From NCBI RefSeq assembly GCF_036711975.1, contig NC_091968.1:1736001-1800000 (forward strand): 64,000 bases of DNA. Reading direction: 5' to 3'. This DNA is from Onthophagus taurus (Eukaryota; Arthropoda; Insecta; Coleoptera; Scarabaeidae). The translations under genes were made by a program, and so were the position numbers. This document shows positions 13,701-24,096 of the stretch, piece by piece (position 1 is the stretch's first letter; every line of letters starts with the position of its first letter). The notes under the pieces were generated by a model, which searched no databases, was not told where the DNA came from, and saw only the letters and a program-made list of their open reading frames with translations.

Positions 13701-16700
13701 CGCCTTGAAGATGATACATTAGTCTTCATATCCCCATTGAATCGGTATTTTAATGGAATGTCCGCTATGATCCCTAATTTTCTAATTTTTATCTCACCCA
13801 ATTTCAAAAGAAAACATTGCTGATATCAAAAAACTTGTGAATCTTATGTTTGGGGAAAACTGGGAAAATACTACCGAATATTTCATTCATTAATGCTGTT
13901 GTAACCTTACAACCAGTAAGTTTAGTAGAAGATGACAGTCTGCGACTGTTTAGTTCCTGAAGTTGTTGTTTATATTTAAGTATTCATTAATTAATACATT
14001 TCTTGTATTTTTAACAAACAAACTTTATCTACAAATCATTTTTTATTGGTGAACAAAGTCAGGGATAAGATCATGAGAAATTTAAATTAACTATTCAAAG
14101 TTTTTATTCGTTGATGCAAATCTTTATCAACTTTATCCTGAATAATGGTACAAAACCAACTTTATTCTGTCATATTCGTGCAAAACCATATTATAGTAAC
14201 TAGATAGTGTTTACTGTCCGGATCCGCCTACTATAATCAAAATTTTGAACATTAGCGCTTACTACTTTGGAATTGAAAATTAACGCTTATTTTCTGCAAA
14301 TACACCATACATGCGATACATCATTCAAAGCTAAAAATATGCTCTTTTCAGTAACATCATAATAAAGTATACTTTGTATTTAAAAAAATACAACTTTGTG
14401 TTGTATCTCAAAAATCACCAAGTATGTTTAAAATATTTCAATGGCAGTATATTCGTTGTTCTATCTAAAGCTCTCGAGCGCTTTGTTTATTTACAAGTTC
14501 AAGAGTATTTACAAGAATTTAACTTGCACAACGAGTTTCAATCGGGTTTTCGTAAGGGTCATGGCACGACAACAGCGCTTATTAAGATTACAGATGACAT
14601 TAGGTATGCTTGCGACAAACGTTATGTTACCATCCTTGTATTACTTGATTTCAGCAAGGCGTTCGATTCAGTTGATCACTATCTTTTGTTGGCGTCACTA
14701 GCTGCCCTTGGATTTACCTCTTCATGTTTATCTTGGTTTCAATCTTACTTTTCTTGTCGTTCCTTATGTGTGCGTGCTGATTAATGTAATGCTGATAAGT
14801 TAAATGTATACATTTTCTTTAATTTGTATTTGTTGTTTCTTATTATTGTAACGGTTTTATTTGAAATAATTTGAAAACGCGAAATTTTTTTGGAAAAAAG
14901 TTATTTATTTTAAATATGTTTGAAGGGTTACATATAGATGAGGGGTTAAATTTTCTTAAATTTTCGGATCGTGTTTTTTTGGCGAACTGGGTTTGACGCG
15001 CGGTCCGTTCTTAAAAACGTAGAGATTTTGGAGAGGTGGTTGAAGCGTTGAGTTAGCGACGAAGGTTTAAATTTTATTAACATCCGCGTGCGTTTTTTTT
15101 ACGTTGAGACCAAATTAAGGGTTTAGTAGTGCCCTCCAAAGTTATTTTGGGATTGTGGGTCTCATAGTGTATTTTTTTCGACGATTAATTCTTGTTAGGT
15201 TTTGCAAATTTTCGTCGGTACTCCTTTGGGAGGATTTTTCAAACCACGTTTTGCGTTTTTACGCGTGCTTCTAGTTTTTTAGCGTTTTTTAGCTTCTTGT
15301 ATTGGATATTTATTTTTGGTCTAAATTTTTCCCGTCTACGACCTGTCGATTTCGGTCCGTCAATCCAAAAGGCGAACATCGTTAAAAACCGTCGTTCCCA
15401 AGATCGTATGATTTTTCCGGATAAAGAATTATCATCAGGAATGTAAAATTTTCAGCGTGTGCAGAATTTTCAAGGTCAGATTACTTAATTTTCTCGTTCC
15501 CGGAACATTCGTCGAGTCGTCTTTTTCGTAACCTGTTAACAAACAAAAAAAGCGTGTTTTTCAAATATATGAACGTTATATATATTTTGAGAAAAATATT
15601 GAATTAAATATATAATTTAATATAATAAAGTTTGAGATAAAAAAAAAGGAAAAAATATATAAAAAAAAATAGAACAGTTTATTGTTACTTACCTAGAATT
15701 ATGTTTGATATTTTTATACTCACCTGAAATAATTGGTTATTTATTATTATTTGGTTTAGTTTATTTTTAGTTCATTGTCTTATTTTTTTTTGATTTTGTA
15801 AGATCACAGTTAACTCGAGTAAACTTTGATTAAATTAATTTTTTGTTTCTCATAGTTTTTGAATGGTTATTATTATAATTGATTTATTTATTTTTTTTTA
15901 CTTTCACGAAAAATTACTTCATTTTTTTTTAATTCTATTAATAGAGTATTATTATTACTATTATCCGTTTTGTTTTCTTTGATTTTCGTCATTCACTTTC
16001 ACTTCAGAGTGGGTCCTGTTGTGATTGGCATTGAGACAAGGAATACTATCGTAGATCCACTGGCGCCCTATATAAAAAAAAAAGAAATCCACCCCTTCTC
16101 CACTGAGATTGCCGGCACCTTGTTTTTCGTGGCATTTTGTTTTAAGTTTTTGATTATAAATTTTTTTTGTGCGCTACATTATGGCAATAAATTTATTTAT
16201 TATTATATTCTATTTAAAAAAGTGCCTTAAGAACGTATCAACCCCATTTTTCCAATTTCAAAAATAAACGAAATATGAGCATTTTTTGAAATCACGAAAA
16301 TTTGCCTTTTTGGTTATAACCTAAAAACAAAAGAAGATAGAGGTTTGGTATTTGCGGGATTGGATTAGTGTCGAAAAAAGAGACCGGGACATGGCACCTA
16401 CTTTTTTCGTATCTCTTATAGTTTCTGAGAGAGCCTATAATAACACCCAAATTTGCCCACCCTGTACATTTGACGCCACCGTATTTTTCTTATGTAGTTT
16501 GGTCTCCTAAACCCAAAAATCACATTTAAAATTTTTTCTATGGATACGTTTTGGAGCTATGATTTTTGTTTAGGGGTAATTTGACTATTTGCAGCATACC
16601 TCGAGTTAGAGATGACCTGATAGATGAAATAATATTAATACATATTCCAATCGGTTCGGTAGTTTTAAAATAAGGGCCCATAATATGTGAATAAGGGATT

Positions 16701-18490
16701 TTTTTTTAACAAAATGTGAACCAAAAATTCATTCAATATCCGTGGAGAGTCGCAGAAAAATTCTTTTTTACCTTCTACGTAAAGTTTGCTCTTTTTAGAA
16801 GACAACAAGGTATGCAGGATGAGAATCGGTGGAGAAATTAGAAAGAATTATGATTTAAAATAATTTCAAGATGGCTGCCACATCCAGTGTACCGGAAGTA
16901 GCCTACAACTTCGTTATTTTAAACGAAATGCTGTAATTTTTATTGGATATTTAAATTGAAAAACAGTTTTTTTAATCAAAAATCACAATACAAAATTCAC
17001 TCAAACGCCTTGGAGAGCCGCAAAAATTCCGTCTTATTTTTTACATAGGGTTTGTACTTTTACAATAGGAAGATGCCCAGGTTTTTCCTGTTTCTATATT
17101 TTTCGGTATTCCTAACACATATTGCCGTTGTTTTACTCAGTGAATTAATCATGATGTGGATCCTTGTTATCAATATATGTATATGAAAATAATTAAACGT
17201 ATATTTATGCTTTTATTGATATATTAAGTTTTACACTCTGCCTGACGCGTTTCGGCGATCTACGCCATCTTCGGAGGCTTTCGTCCTTATTGGTTATGCT
17301 ATGTAGTACATTTATGTACATAAAATATCGGTTCGTATTCTGACTGAATACGAATACCTAGCACGTGCTAGCACGCCATTTTCTGCAATTTGTTCGCTCC
17401 CGAGAAAAACAAGTAGTAATCCAGCCCATTAAATGTTAACGTTTGAAAATAATCCCTGCAAGAAGCATCTTATAAAAATAAGAATAAAAAAGAATAAGAA
17501 TAATACAGTGGCGTCAAATGTACATTATATGAATTTTTTTTGTAGACTAGTGTAACCACTTATATTAATTATTCCTTTAGAGTTACTGATGGCTACAAAA
17601 TCTTCTCATACACATTAGAAAATGAACCAAACGTAAGCGTCGAATCATTTTTATATTTACCAATGTTAAAACGAGTTGCGTGCACTTTATCGAATGGAAG
17701 ATTATTTTTACTCAACTCCGACACCTTACCAAGAACTCCAACCGCAGCTGAAGGCACCTTTGTTATGACGGAATTAGGTTCAAGCAGTGTTATAACTTGT
17801 ATGTGTTATCTTTACGAAGAACAGGAAAGACTTTGCGAATTATGGTGTGGCCAATCGGAAGGGCAAATATCGATTTACTCAATAAAAGATCACGGCGTGG
17901 TTAGTCAAGAAATTGTGAATCATTACCAACCGATAATCGAAACAGTCCAAGTTAAGAAATTAGTTTCCGATAGTTTAAACGTTTGGTCCTACGTCCATCC
18001 AGGTTGTATCGTTTATCAATGGGATCAAAAAACGCGTTCGATTATCAACAAATTGGATTGTTCAAAATTAGTACCATGCTCAGAAAGTTTAAAATCAATC
18101 GCAATCGAGGAACATTTAAGCCCAACAAATTGTCAAGTAACCAGCGTTGCGGTTTTAAATGATGAATTATACATTGGAACAACTTGGGGTTGTGTTATCG
18201 TTGCCGAAAAAGCGACATTAAGACCGATTACGATTTTTAGACCGTACGAAGAAGAGGTTAGATCGATTGTACCATTGGCGCGGTTAAAAACGAGTAACGA
18301 CAGACACGAATACACCCCGTTAATTGCGACTATAGGGAGAGGTTATAGAAGTTTATTAAACCGATATACAGATGTAACTGTAAACGTTGCTTCCGTTCAA
18401 AGCCCGGTTTCGAGTCAAATTAGTTTTGCAACAGCAAAACAAAATATGTACGTTTTGTTATGGCGAGCTGAGCATTGGGGAGGTACTTAA
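4319..18490 (+). CDS. Lrrk: Leucine-rich repeat kinase (Lrrk), 3' part: COR, kinase and WD40
   Basis: ROCO-family protein kinase. Five exons join in phase: 4319-4789, 4843-5825, 10602-11631, 11682-11868 and 17581-18490. All introns are GT-AG, and the joins give 1192 codons plus a stop. The order is COR domain, linker, kinase, and a WD40 region ending at the natural stop. The kinase has the LRRK peculiarities: YRDLK in place of HRDLK and DYG in place of DFG. The Ras-like ROC domain and N-terminal repeats are not between position 1 and 4318, so the gene begins left of the window. The first exon enters in mid-codon. Family knowledge: LRRKs are GTP-regulated Ser/Thr kinases acting on endolysosomal and Golgi membranes. 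The third and fifth exons are separated from their predecessors by introns of 4.8 and 5.7 kb that are full of transposons. Confidence 0.93.
4843..5825 (+). CDS. Lrrk: Lrrk exon b: COR C-terminal half and COR-kinase linker
   Basis: The acceptor is TTTTTTTAG ending at 4842, after a 53-bp intron. It completes the split glutamate codon and continues with YFPSGFWSRLMSRIL and EWVLWQTGLQLKYGDI, typical COR segments. A Cys/His cluster (RLIPCPTC, then CPNHGD) lies at the end of the linker before the kinase. The donor is GTAAAT at 5826, in phase 0. Confidence 0.92.
5826..6026. other. Lrrk intron, start
   Basis: AT-rich intron sequence with nothing recognisable before the transposon cluster. Confidence 0.4.
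6027..8188. mobile_element. Palindromic nonautonomous DNA element with nested MITE in Lrrk intron
   Basis: Two long arms, about 6160-6515 and 7185-7530, are inverted copies of one another. Between them is a second inverted pair, ACCGCGG with CATTTTGGCTCGAAA, at about 6728-6752 and 6938-6975. The left outer end GGGTGGTTCAAA is matched in inverse by TTTGAATCACCCTG near 8175-8187, suggesting that the original element spans the whole interval. A second small element, ends TACTTTGTCCACAACTAC and its complement (about 7596-8034), lies inside. The outer end resembles that of the element at 11.9-16.5 kb (GGCTATCTC, then ACTATAAGAG). Confidence 0.6.
8251..9903 (+). mobile_element. piggyBac-derived element with TTAA target duplication and tandem repeats
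   Basis: The ends are perfect 13-bp inverted repeats, CCCTTTGTGTCCC and GGGACACAAAGGG, each abutting TTAA (8247-8250 and 9904-9907), the piggyBac target. A subterminal palindrome, GGTACTTTAAAGTACC, lies just inside the left end. Near 9455-9655 the + strand still reads like the end of a piggyBac transposase, FRRSVAAGL followed by a basic run and Cys-rich remnants (NCSAKARPH, then CNERKNCFSEYH in a shifted frame). Most of the coding region is gone and about 900 bp of tandem repeats occupy its place. Unrelated in detail to the piggyBac remnant at 1.8-3.1 kb. Confidence 0.85.
8520..9450 (+). repeat. About 190-bp tandem repeat, five units, inside the piggyBac element
   Basis: Five diverged units begin near 8522, 8713, 8902, 9094 and 9281, spacing about 187-192 bp. 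Each has a block of the form ATTATTACATATCATTTTAA, then a purine-rich AAAGC.TT block, TCCTTAATTTCAATAAATAC and TATACGAAAATGTAAG.TTTG. Units differ by substitutions and small indels, so the array is not recent. Confidence 0.85.
9990..10475 (-). pseudogene. LTR-retrotransposon Gag remnant in Lrrk intron
   Basis: The opening KLSPFWPSNPGIWFRQVEEQF (10470-10400) is the typical start of an insect Gypsy-type Gag. It is followed after frameshifts by LIERLSLSEEKRL (about 10255-10215), GSQMGDQKP and, near 10090-10060, WERRLPRVVSVALLP. The order matches a Gag capsid domain. Stops and frameshifts make it nonfunctional, and no LTR, protease or RT was found beside it. Confidence 0.65.
10602..11631 (+). CDS. 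Lrrk: Lrrk exon c: kinase domain
   Basis: The acceptor is TTTTTTTAG ending at 10601, phase 0, giving IFVDLGDRYLI then the glycine loop GRGAFGFVFKG. The catalytic lysine is in DVAMKML, the catalytic loop is IIYRDLKSENVLVW, the magnesium motif is DYGIS and the activation segment ends GTEGFMAPE. The kinase fold ends near PKDRPSASQIVSI. The donor is GTAAAA at 11632, after the first base of a codon. All catalytic residues are present. Confidence 0.95.
11682..11868 (+). CDS. Lrrk: Lrrk exon d: start of WD40 region
   Basis: The acceptor is TTTTTTAG ending at 11681 after a 50-bp intron. It reads DDGLSGSELWLMCANSR through ADRGWLQYHTM to GDFAARVHAYS, first blade material of the C-terminal WD40 region. 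The donor GTGAGT at 11869 leaves two bases that the exon at 17581 completes as serine. Confidence 0.9.
12671..12942. mobile_element. MITE with 9-bp target duplication, copy 1
   Basis: 272 bp. The ends CAAGGTTTATAGAACATAAG and the complement of CTTATGTTCTATAGACCTTG form inverted repeats, continuing to GGTTAC. The 9-bp duplication GAACTTGGG flanks both sides (12662-12670 and 12943-12951). The same end motif and duplication length occur at 24575-24823. Confidence 0.85.
12960..14210. other. Lrrk intron interior, no gene recognised
   Basis: AT-rich sequence between repeat arms. No coding sequence recognised on either strand. Small hairpins such as AGTTGAAGTTAG/CTAACTTCAACT near 13140-13170 are present. 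Confidence 0.35.
14455..14784 (+). pseudogene. Non-LTR reverse transcriptase fragment (jockey-like)
   Basis: About 110 residues of reverse transcriptase, open to a stop at 14784. Visible are VLSKALERFVYLQ, FQSGFRKGHGTTTALI and the catalytic-motif segment VLLDFSKAFDSVDH. The upstream part is replaced by one arm of an inverted repeat (to about 14440) and the YADD half is missing. Sense orientation within the Lrrk intron. Confidence 0.8.
14785..16229. other. Lrrk intron, unassigned
   Basis: No gene recognised. 14880-15540 is richer in GC and G/T-rich on the + strand, resembling an LTR or leader but without a partner copy. 15550-15960 is nearly pure A/T with long homopolymer runs. A TGGCGCCC motif near 16060 recalls a primer-binding site, but nothing retroviral follows. 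Confidence 0.3.
16465..17524. mobile_element. DNA element with TACATTTGACGCCAC inverted ends
   Basis: The ends TACATTTGACGCCAC (from 16465) and GTGGCGTCAAATGTA (to 17524) are inverted. The interior has no coding sequence. A fragment with a hammerhead-like core lies at 17237-17282 on the - strand. Confidence 0.55.
17581..18490 (+). CDS. Lrrk: Lrrk terminal exon: WD40 region and stop
   Basis: The acceptor is CCTTTAG ending at 17580. The exon completes a split serine and reads VTDGYKIFSYTLENEPN. It continues as WD40-like repeats (ELWCGQSEGQISIYS, CIVYQWDQKT, ELYIGTTWGCVIVAE) to QNMYVLLWRAEHWGGT and a TAA stop. It carries the remaining blades of the C-terminal WD40 domain, which mediates dimer and membrane contacts in the family. 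Confidence 0.93.
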
Positions 18491-18808
18491 AAATATTATT
18501 AAAAGTTAGAAAACGAGGATGATATGAAGATAAAATAATCATAAATCTATTTAGCACTTCTTTTTTTAATTTTAGTTATGAGGCATTACAAAAGAATTAA
18601 TTCAGAATTAAGCAATTTTTAATTTAATTAATTTTTACTCAGACTGGTTGTGTATTTTTTTACTTATACGTATTTTAATTATTCCTCACGAAACTAGAAC
18701 CTAAGTTTTAACTGTGATTCGATTTTAACCTAATAAGACTTAACGGTTATTCCAAAAAGATTAAAAATCTCGTACGTTGTGTGTTGATTGTGTAACGAAT
18801 GAGAATTA

Positions 18809-18814
18809 AATAAA
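18809..18814 (+). other. Probable Lrrk polyadenylation signal
   Basis: AATAAA 319 bp past the Lrrk stop, in AT-rich sequence just before transposon sequence begins near 18850. Confidence 0.55.
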
Positions 18815-18859
18815 AATAATGTTAAAATATTATATGTATTTATATCTATAAGTGAATTT

Positions 18860-19620
18860 CACTTAAGATGCAATATTACTGTTCCTACTTTGTCCCACAT
18901 AAAACTTTTCAAAACATCGATATCTCTGCTTACAACAAAGAAAGATGTTTTGGAGTCTGCTCTGTGGCGCTACCAAAACTTAGCACTATAATAATTTGTA
19001 TCTATCATCCACCAACTGGTGACAAAAATAATATAATTAGAAGGCTTGAAGACACACTACACACATAAAACAAACACATCGATGTAAGAATCTATTTGTA
19101 ATTGGAGATTATAACATCTGCATTCATGAAAAAAGTACTATAAGAGACGACTTCCTGGCGGAAATGTCCGAGTTTGGATTACACCCTATCTTTAACAGTT
19201 CTTCCAGAATTAATGGGAAACGCTGCGTAGACAATGTATTCACAGACAGATACACCCATCATATTGTAACATATACCATGAACTTGCATCTTAGAAATCA
19301 CTTACTTTCAAACTATCTTCTAAAACAGAAAAGCAAATACAAATAAAATGTAGAAGAATGAACACTAAAAACATGCTGACATTTAAAACCTTATTACAAG
19401 ACATCAACTGGGCACCCATATACTTAAAAACAAATACCGCGGAAATTTGTTGTACAATATTCCATAAATATATTATCAAATGCTTTCAAAGTGCGTTCCC
19501 TGAGAAGAAAGTTCAAAAATCTGGTAGGGGTACAAATCTAAAATTGAAAGCAAAAAACTTATGGAAAGTATGTAAACAAGTCTGATAACAAAATTTTGGC
19601 GGCCTGGAAACTTGTCAAAC
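18860..19620 (+). pseudogene. Non-LTR retrotransposon endonuclease remnant
   Basis: Frameshifted apurinic-type endonuclease of a jockey/CR1-like element. Readable are ERCFGVCSVAL, IIICIYHPPTGD, then the FVIGDYN-like segment (LFVIGDYNICIHE) near 19095-19130, and EFGLHPIFNSSSRINGKRCVDNVFTD (19164-19240). The element continues after an interruption with the reverse transcriptase at 21225-22460, same strand and family style. Confidence 0.75.
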
Positions 19621-19699
19621 AAGAAACTGGAAAATCCGGGAAAATACCAGCAGAAGATTCAACATTAAATGTCGAAGACTTAAACCTTTTCTTCTCTTA

Positions 19700-20360
19700 A
19701 ATCGAGGTTGTATCGAAACACTCTTCGATCAGCTATGTATGTATATAAGAAAACGAGAGTGCATGCGTTCCCGCACACCGCACTTAGGCCCCATTGGACC
19801 CCTTGTACATACTCCCAACAGAACCTCTTTTCACATCAACTAGCCTAGGGAATTATAGTCGTCCACACGGCGATCGGTTTTTATGACTCTGCCACTTTCC
19901 TACTGTAGTTGTAAAATGAACAAAGACGGGGTTGCACCAGGTAGTTTCCCATTGTAGAATGCTGGGATTCCTCACTCAGGGCCGCATTAAAAAACACACT
20001 TTACTTGCAAATTGTAGAAAAATAATAGGGTGATATATAAATACTCATTATTCTCTTATTTGTTGTATTTCTAATATTAAGTACATATTTTTTCTAAGAA
20101 ATGTTTTGAGAATGCATGCATTGTCTAATTACAAAAAGAGCGGAAGATAATTAGATTCTTTAAAATTTTGTTATTCTATTATTTAGACATTCCTAAAATT
20201 AATATTTTTTTCTAAGACTTTTATATTAATTTTTATAATTAAATTTTAGTTTAAAAAAATTTAAATTCGACCCTGTCTTTGTCTGACTGTTATAAATCTT
20301 TTCAAGTACTCAAGCGGGCAAAAATCACCCCGGCTTTTATTTATGACTGTCATAAAAACC
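19700..20360. other. Interrupted LINE interior with short inverted motif
   Basis: No coding sequence recognised. GATCGGTTTTTATGAC near 19879 is repeated in inverse as GTCATAAAAACCGATC near 20348, which may mark a small inserted element of about 490 bp. Confidence 0.35.
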
Positions 20361-20361
20361 G

Positions 20362-21235
20362 ATCTGGATGTGGAAGAGTATACCGAAGGCCAGGATATTA
20401 CTCAGAGGTAAGTTCCTGATATCACCTGTGGTCGGCATGAGAGGGGCAATCACACAAGATGTGTCTAGCGATCTCGTCGTCCTGTTCACAGACTCGACAG
20501 AGAGGAGAGTTTGCAAGCTTCATATTGTGAAGGTACTTGTTTACCTTACAGTGTCCCGTGAGGAGACCTGTTGCTAATTGGAGAGCGTTTTTTCCGAGCC
20601 CTACGAAAAACTGAGCTGTAGTTTTTGAAGGATATTTTAACAGATCCTTAGCAAGATAGCAGCCCGGAGTTTTGTCCCATGCGTTTAGGAATTTGTTGTG
20701 AGTAATATTAAGCATATTACTCATGTTGATATGAGTAGCTAAGGAGTGGTAATTATCGGCTCGGGTGCACAGAGAACGCAGCTGGCAGCACGCTTTGCCA
20801 GTCTATCCGCATGTTTGTTACCCATAGGGCCGGAGTGCCCCTTGATCCATTGGATAGTGACACGATTGTATTTCGTGGCTTCTTCCAGTGCTAGATGGCA
20901 GTCCATTATTAGTGCAGACATTATCTTAACGCTAAAACAGATTGCCTACTGTCTGTATAAATAGTATAACACTTACCGCGTTCGTTGGAGTCAACAATAT
21001 AGTCAGCAGCAAGTTTTATAGCGAGTTCCGCTTGTATGACGGAGGTACCTTTACTTAGAGGTTCTGAGAGGCGTATTCGAGGATGATGGGAAAAGACCCC
21101 CACTCCCGCCCCGTTCCGTCTTTTTGAGCCATCAGTGTACATTTTTAAGGTCTTATTCGCATCTACTACTGTGCGACTGATGTAGGTGAGGTAATTTCTT
21201 GAGAAACCGTATTTTGCTAACAACCAGCTATGTTG
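20362..21235 (-). pseudogene. Non-LTR retrotransposon RNase H and C-terminal domain (R1/I-type)
   Basis: Read right to left. An RNase H domain shows all four acidic positions: KMYTDGSK, VIQAELAI, IYTDSRQS and NKHADRLAKR, with WIKGHSG before the last. A C-terminal Cys/His segment follows (LLTGHCKVNKYLHNM, SPLCRVCEQ, HILCDCP). Stops separate the RNase H halves near 20921, so it is not functional. It lies in antisense between the endonuclease and RT parts of another LINE. Confidence 0.85.
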
Positions 21236-22460
21236 ATGCAATTAGTGTGATCAACTCAACAAGCTTGGCGATAGAGTCACTAAGTGAAGTAAGAGAGCTA
21301 CAGATCAGAAATACAATAAAGAGTCTAAAAGCAAAAAATACCAAAGGTATATACGAACTGTCCACAAAGCTAATAAAAGAAGTTGAACCAATAATTAGCA
21401 AACACCTATGTTTTGGCATAAACAAATGTCTATAGGAGAGAATCTTTCCGATAGAGCTCAAGCTGGCGAAGATAACACCTATATATAAGAAAGGAGACAA
21501 AGGTATATGCAACAACTATAGACCAATATCTATTTTACCAATCTTATCAAAAATATTTGAAAGTGTACTAAATAAAACAATAGTAGACTACCAAAAACAA
21601 AGGTCTGCGATAACTGCCCTACTCAGCGTAATAGAAGCTATAATCCACGATTTTGATCAACAAAACTTCACTCAAATTACATTTTACGACCTAACCAAAG
21701 CCTTTGATTCGGTGAACCATTCAATATTATTACGCAAACAACAAAAATATAGAATAAGAGGAAATGCATTGAAATTTCTACCATCATATTTGCAAGAAAG
21801 AAAGCAATCAGTTTTTTTGGCGAGGTCAACAATCAACTTGGAGAGAAGTGGCAACAGGAGTACCCCAGGGTTCGGTCTTGGGACCGTTACTATTCCTCAT
21901 ATATATTAACGATTTGCCAAAAAATATTCCAACAGAGTTAATTTGTCTTTACGCGGATGACACATCTTGCGTTACAAGAAGTGGTGACATCAAGAAGCTT
22001 GAAGAAAAAACAAAACATTGAAAAGGCAGAGCACTGGTTTTCCATAAACAAATTGAAACTAAATAAAAAAAAAACAAATATACTCACCTTTTACACAAAA
22101 CAAAATGATGAGGTAACCGATAAATACATAAAGTTCCTTGGAATTATCATCTCCGAAACGCTTAAATGAACCCAACACATATCCGACTTATATCAAATGC
22201 CTTATATTGTGTTAAGACTATACGTTGCAACCTACCACCGAGAGACACTGCGTAGTGTAGCGTATACTTTGCATATTTCCACAGTATAGCGACGTATGGG
22301 ATTATTGCGTGGGGTGCATCAAAAGAAATGGAAGCCATTTTTATAATATAAAAAGGGCAATTCGTATATTAGCTGGGCTAAGAAATCATGAGAGCTAAAG
22401 AACTCACTTCATAAAATTAAAAATAGTCACCTTGCCATGCTGTTTTATACTTAACTGCCT
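21225..22460 (+). pseudogene. Non-LTR reverse transcriptase remnant (jockey-like)
   Basis: Reverse transcriptase in several frames: LKLAKITPIYKKGD and CNNYRPISILPILSKIFE (about 21460-21560), TFYDLTKAFDSVNHSIL (21684-21730), the [16 protein letters not shown] stretch (about 21860-21895), YINDLPKN and the catalytic LYADDTSC (21949-21972). Thumb-region remnants follow to about 22400. It is the downstream part of the LINE whose endonuclease lies at 18860-19620. Confidence 0.85.
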
Positions 22461-22594
22461 TGAGTATATTCACAACAAAAAAGACTCGCTACAAAACAAT
22501 GCAGACAATCACGATCACAACACTCGCTACAAAAGGAATATATTGGCAAAAGTGTGACATGAGTGGCAAAATCACAAAAAACTTACCACTACAT

Positions 22595-22835
22595 AGAACT
22601 AACCTAGAACTAGAATCATTCGGGTTTACCCGTCTTAAGAGACGTACGGCTAAACCCAAATGTTTCTAGTTCTAGGTCTAATGTTAGTTCTAGCAATAGT
22701 GCAAGTGTAAAACTAGAACTAACACTATACCTAGAACTAAAATCATTCAGGTTTAGCCGTCTTTAGAGACGTGTGGCTAAACCCAAATGATTTTAGTTCT
22801 AGTTTTAATTGTTATTAAACGCTAGATTGTTGTAT
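22595..22835. repeat. CTAG-rich palindromic repeat, block 2 (two cores)
   Basis: Two hairpin cores near 22620-22662 and 22748-22790, with CTAG arms and a loop containing AGCAATAGTGCAAGTG. It ends with ATTAAACGCTAGATTG, TATATTTTTGTTG, the same tail order as at 61640-61670. Confidence 0.85.
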
Positions 22836-23420
22836 ATTTTTGTTGTAACATACCCTGGTAACTCGCTATAACATGGCGTCAGATTTGGCGGGATACTGCC
22901 ACTGTCACTTCTGGTTATTCTGTGTCTATACAAAGGTCTATACTAAATATGGAAAAAAACTCACCCTGTATATTGCAAGTAAAAATTTTCGTTTTAGCGC
23001 CACCTATCCATAACACCTTTACCTACATTTTTAATATGTGTTACAAAATTTGCAATGTTAATTTATATTATTTAACAATTATAATAAATTTAAATAAAAT
23101 ACGTTATTAAAATTAACTATTTAATACAAAAGTAACAATAAATCTATTTAATAACTTCATTTAACACAATTTAGTTATCTCTTGGTTTTATAAATAGATG
23201 GAGCTACGCGAAATCTGTCAAATTCAAGTTTTTAAGCATTTTTTCTCTTTTGTTTATAGTTAGTGTTAACTAAGTTTTATTTATTCAACGAGATTCCACA
23301 AAATCGATATAAATAAAGCAAATGATTATTCATCGACGGTAAATATTACATTAAAACTTATTTTTAATAACATTTACGAATCACAATAGAAACAAAATTT
23401 GTTAACTTTTTCTTATATTA
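22836..23420. other. AT-rich gene-free stretch and 3' flank of the HTH gene
   Basis: No coding sequence recognised. On the - strand, AATAAA occurs near 23280 and could serve the gene at 23920-23428. GCGAAATCTGTCAAATTCAAG at 23207 resembles MITE sequence. Confidence 0.35.
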
Positions 23421-23427
23421 TTAATTA

Positions 23428-23920
23428 TTAAATACGCAAAGACGATATCGTTTCTTTTGTATCAACTATATTTTGTTGGTTATCTTGATTTTTAAAGGAT
23501 TCTATCAGTCCTAAAGCCTTCCGACATGAACCATATGATATCCCTAAAACAATTTTTTCATTTAGCTTAAATAAAATTAAATCAAATTAATTAACCTGTT
23601 ATTTTAGCTATTTGTCTTATAGATCTCCTTGGGTCCTCTTCTAGCATAACCTCAAATTCCTTCAATAATTCTTCCGTTACTTTCGAGGCCTTCCTTTTCG
23701 GCACTGTTTTACAAACTCCTCCGGTTTTATTAAATCTAGACACTAATCTTCTTACATATTGAGCGAAAACATCGTAAACTATCTGCTCTTCATCCGGATA
23801 TTTTAAATAAAACTCCGACTGGCATTTTCTTATATCGTACATCCAAGTTTTTGCCACCTTTTCGCCCGTTCTAAAATAAGCTTCCAAAAGAAATTTGTCT
23901 TGATCTATTGTAAAAGGCAT
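23428..23920 (-). CDS. Two-exon gene for a DUF4817-like helix-turn-helix protein, no transposase domain
   Basis: Coding exon 1 is 23920-23596 and exon 2 is 23543-23428. The join uses donor GGTTAAT and acceptor TTGTTTTAG with a 52-bp intron. The 146-residue product starts MPFTIDQDKFLLEAYFRTGE, contains VYDVFAQYVRRLVSRFNKTG and then SIRQIAKITG, which continues across the junction as ISYGSCRKALGL, a well-formed helix-turn-helix. The tail is polar and ends at TAA. In mariner-like transposases this N-terminal layout binds DNA and is followed by a catalytic domain; here none follows. Both exons are free of stops, unlike every transposase remnant nearby. It may be a domesticated DNA-binding protein or a still-intact 5' piece of a spliced element. 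The start is the only in-frame ATG at the family's usual N-terminus. Confidence 0.65.
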
Positions 23921-24096
23921 TTATATAGTTTTATTGAAATTGTTTTGATTTAAAATATGCTTAAGAATTTAGGTTAGAATAAAATTGATTTTTAGGGGTT
24001 AGTGGATAACTTCATAAATGTATTGAATAAATTTTTCGTGGTGAAGTTAGCTTTTAATTAAAATTTTGAATAATCTTTTTCTTTCTTTTTAGGACT

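Larger units (their letters stand above)
11890..16460. mobile_element. Large composite with about 220-bp inverted ends in Lrrk intron
   Basis: The arms at about 11900-12125 and 16230-16445 are inverted copies (TAGGCTATCTCAGAAA, then GGTGCCAT.TCCCGGTCTC on the left). The right outer edge continues into CACCCTGTACA, which the left copy lacks, so the left end looks truncated. A second inverted pair lies inside, at about 12410-12620 and 14215-14440, and smaller elements sit between. Probably several insertions into one foldback-type element. Confidence 0.6.

Noticed and set aside
15192..15446. Open frame of 84 residues in the last Lrrk intron
   Set aside because: Phe/Arg-rich translation with no domain, in sequence that looks like LTR or leader DNA.
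16055..16070. TGGCGCC primer-binding-site look-alike
   Set aside because: No LTR end before it and no gag or pol after it.
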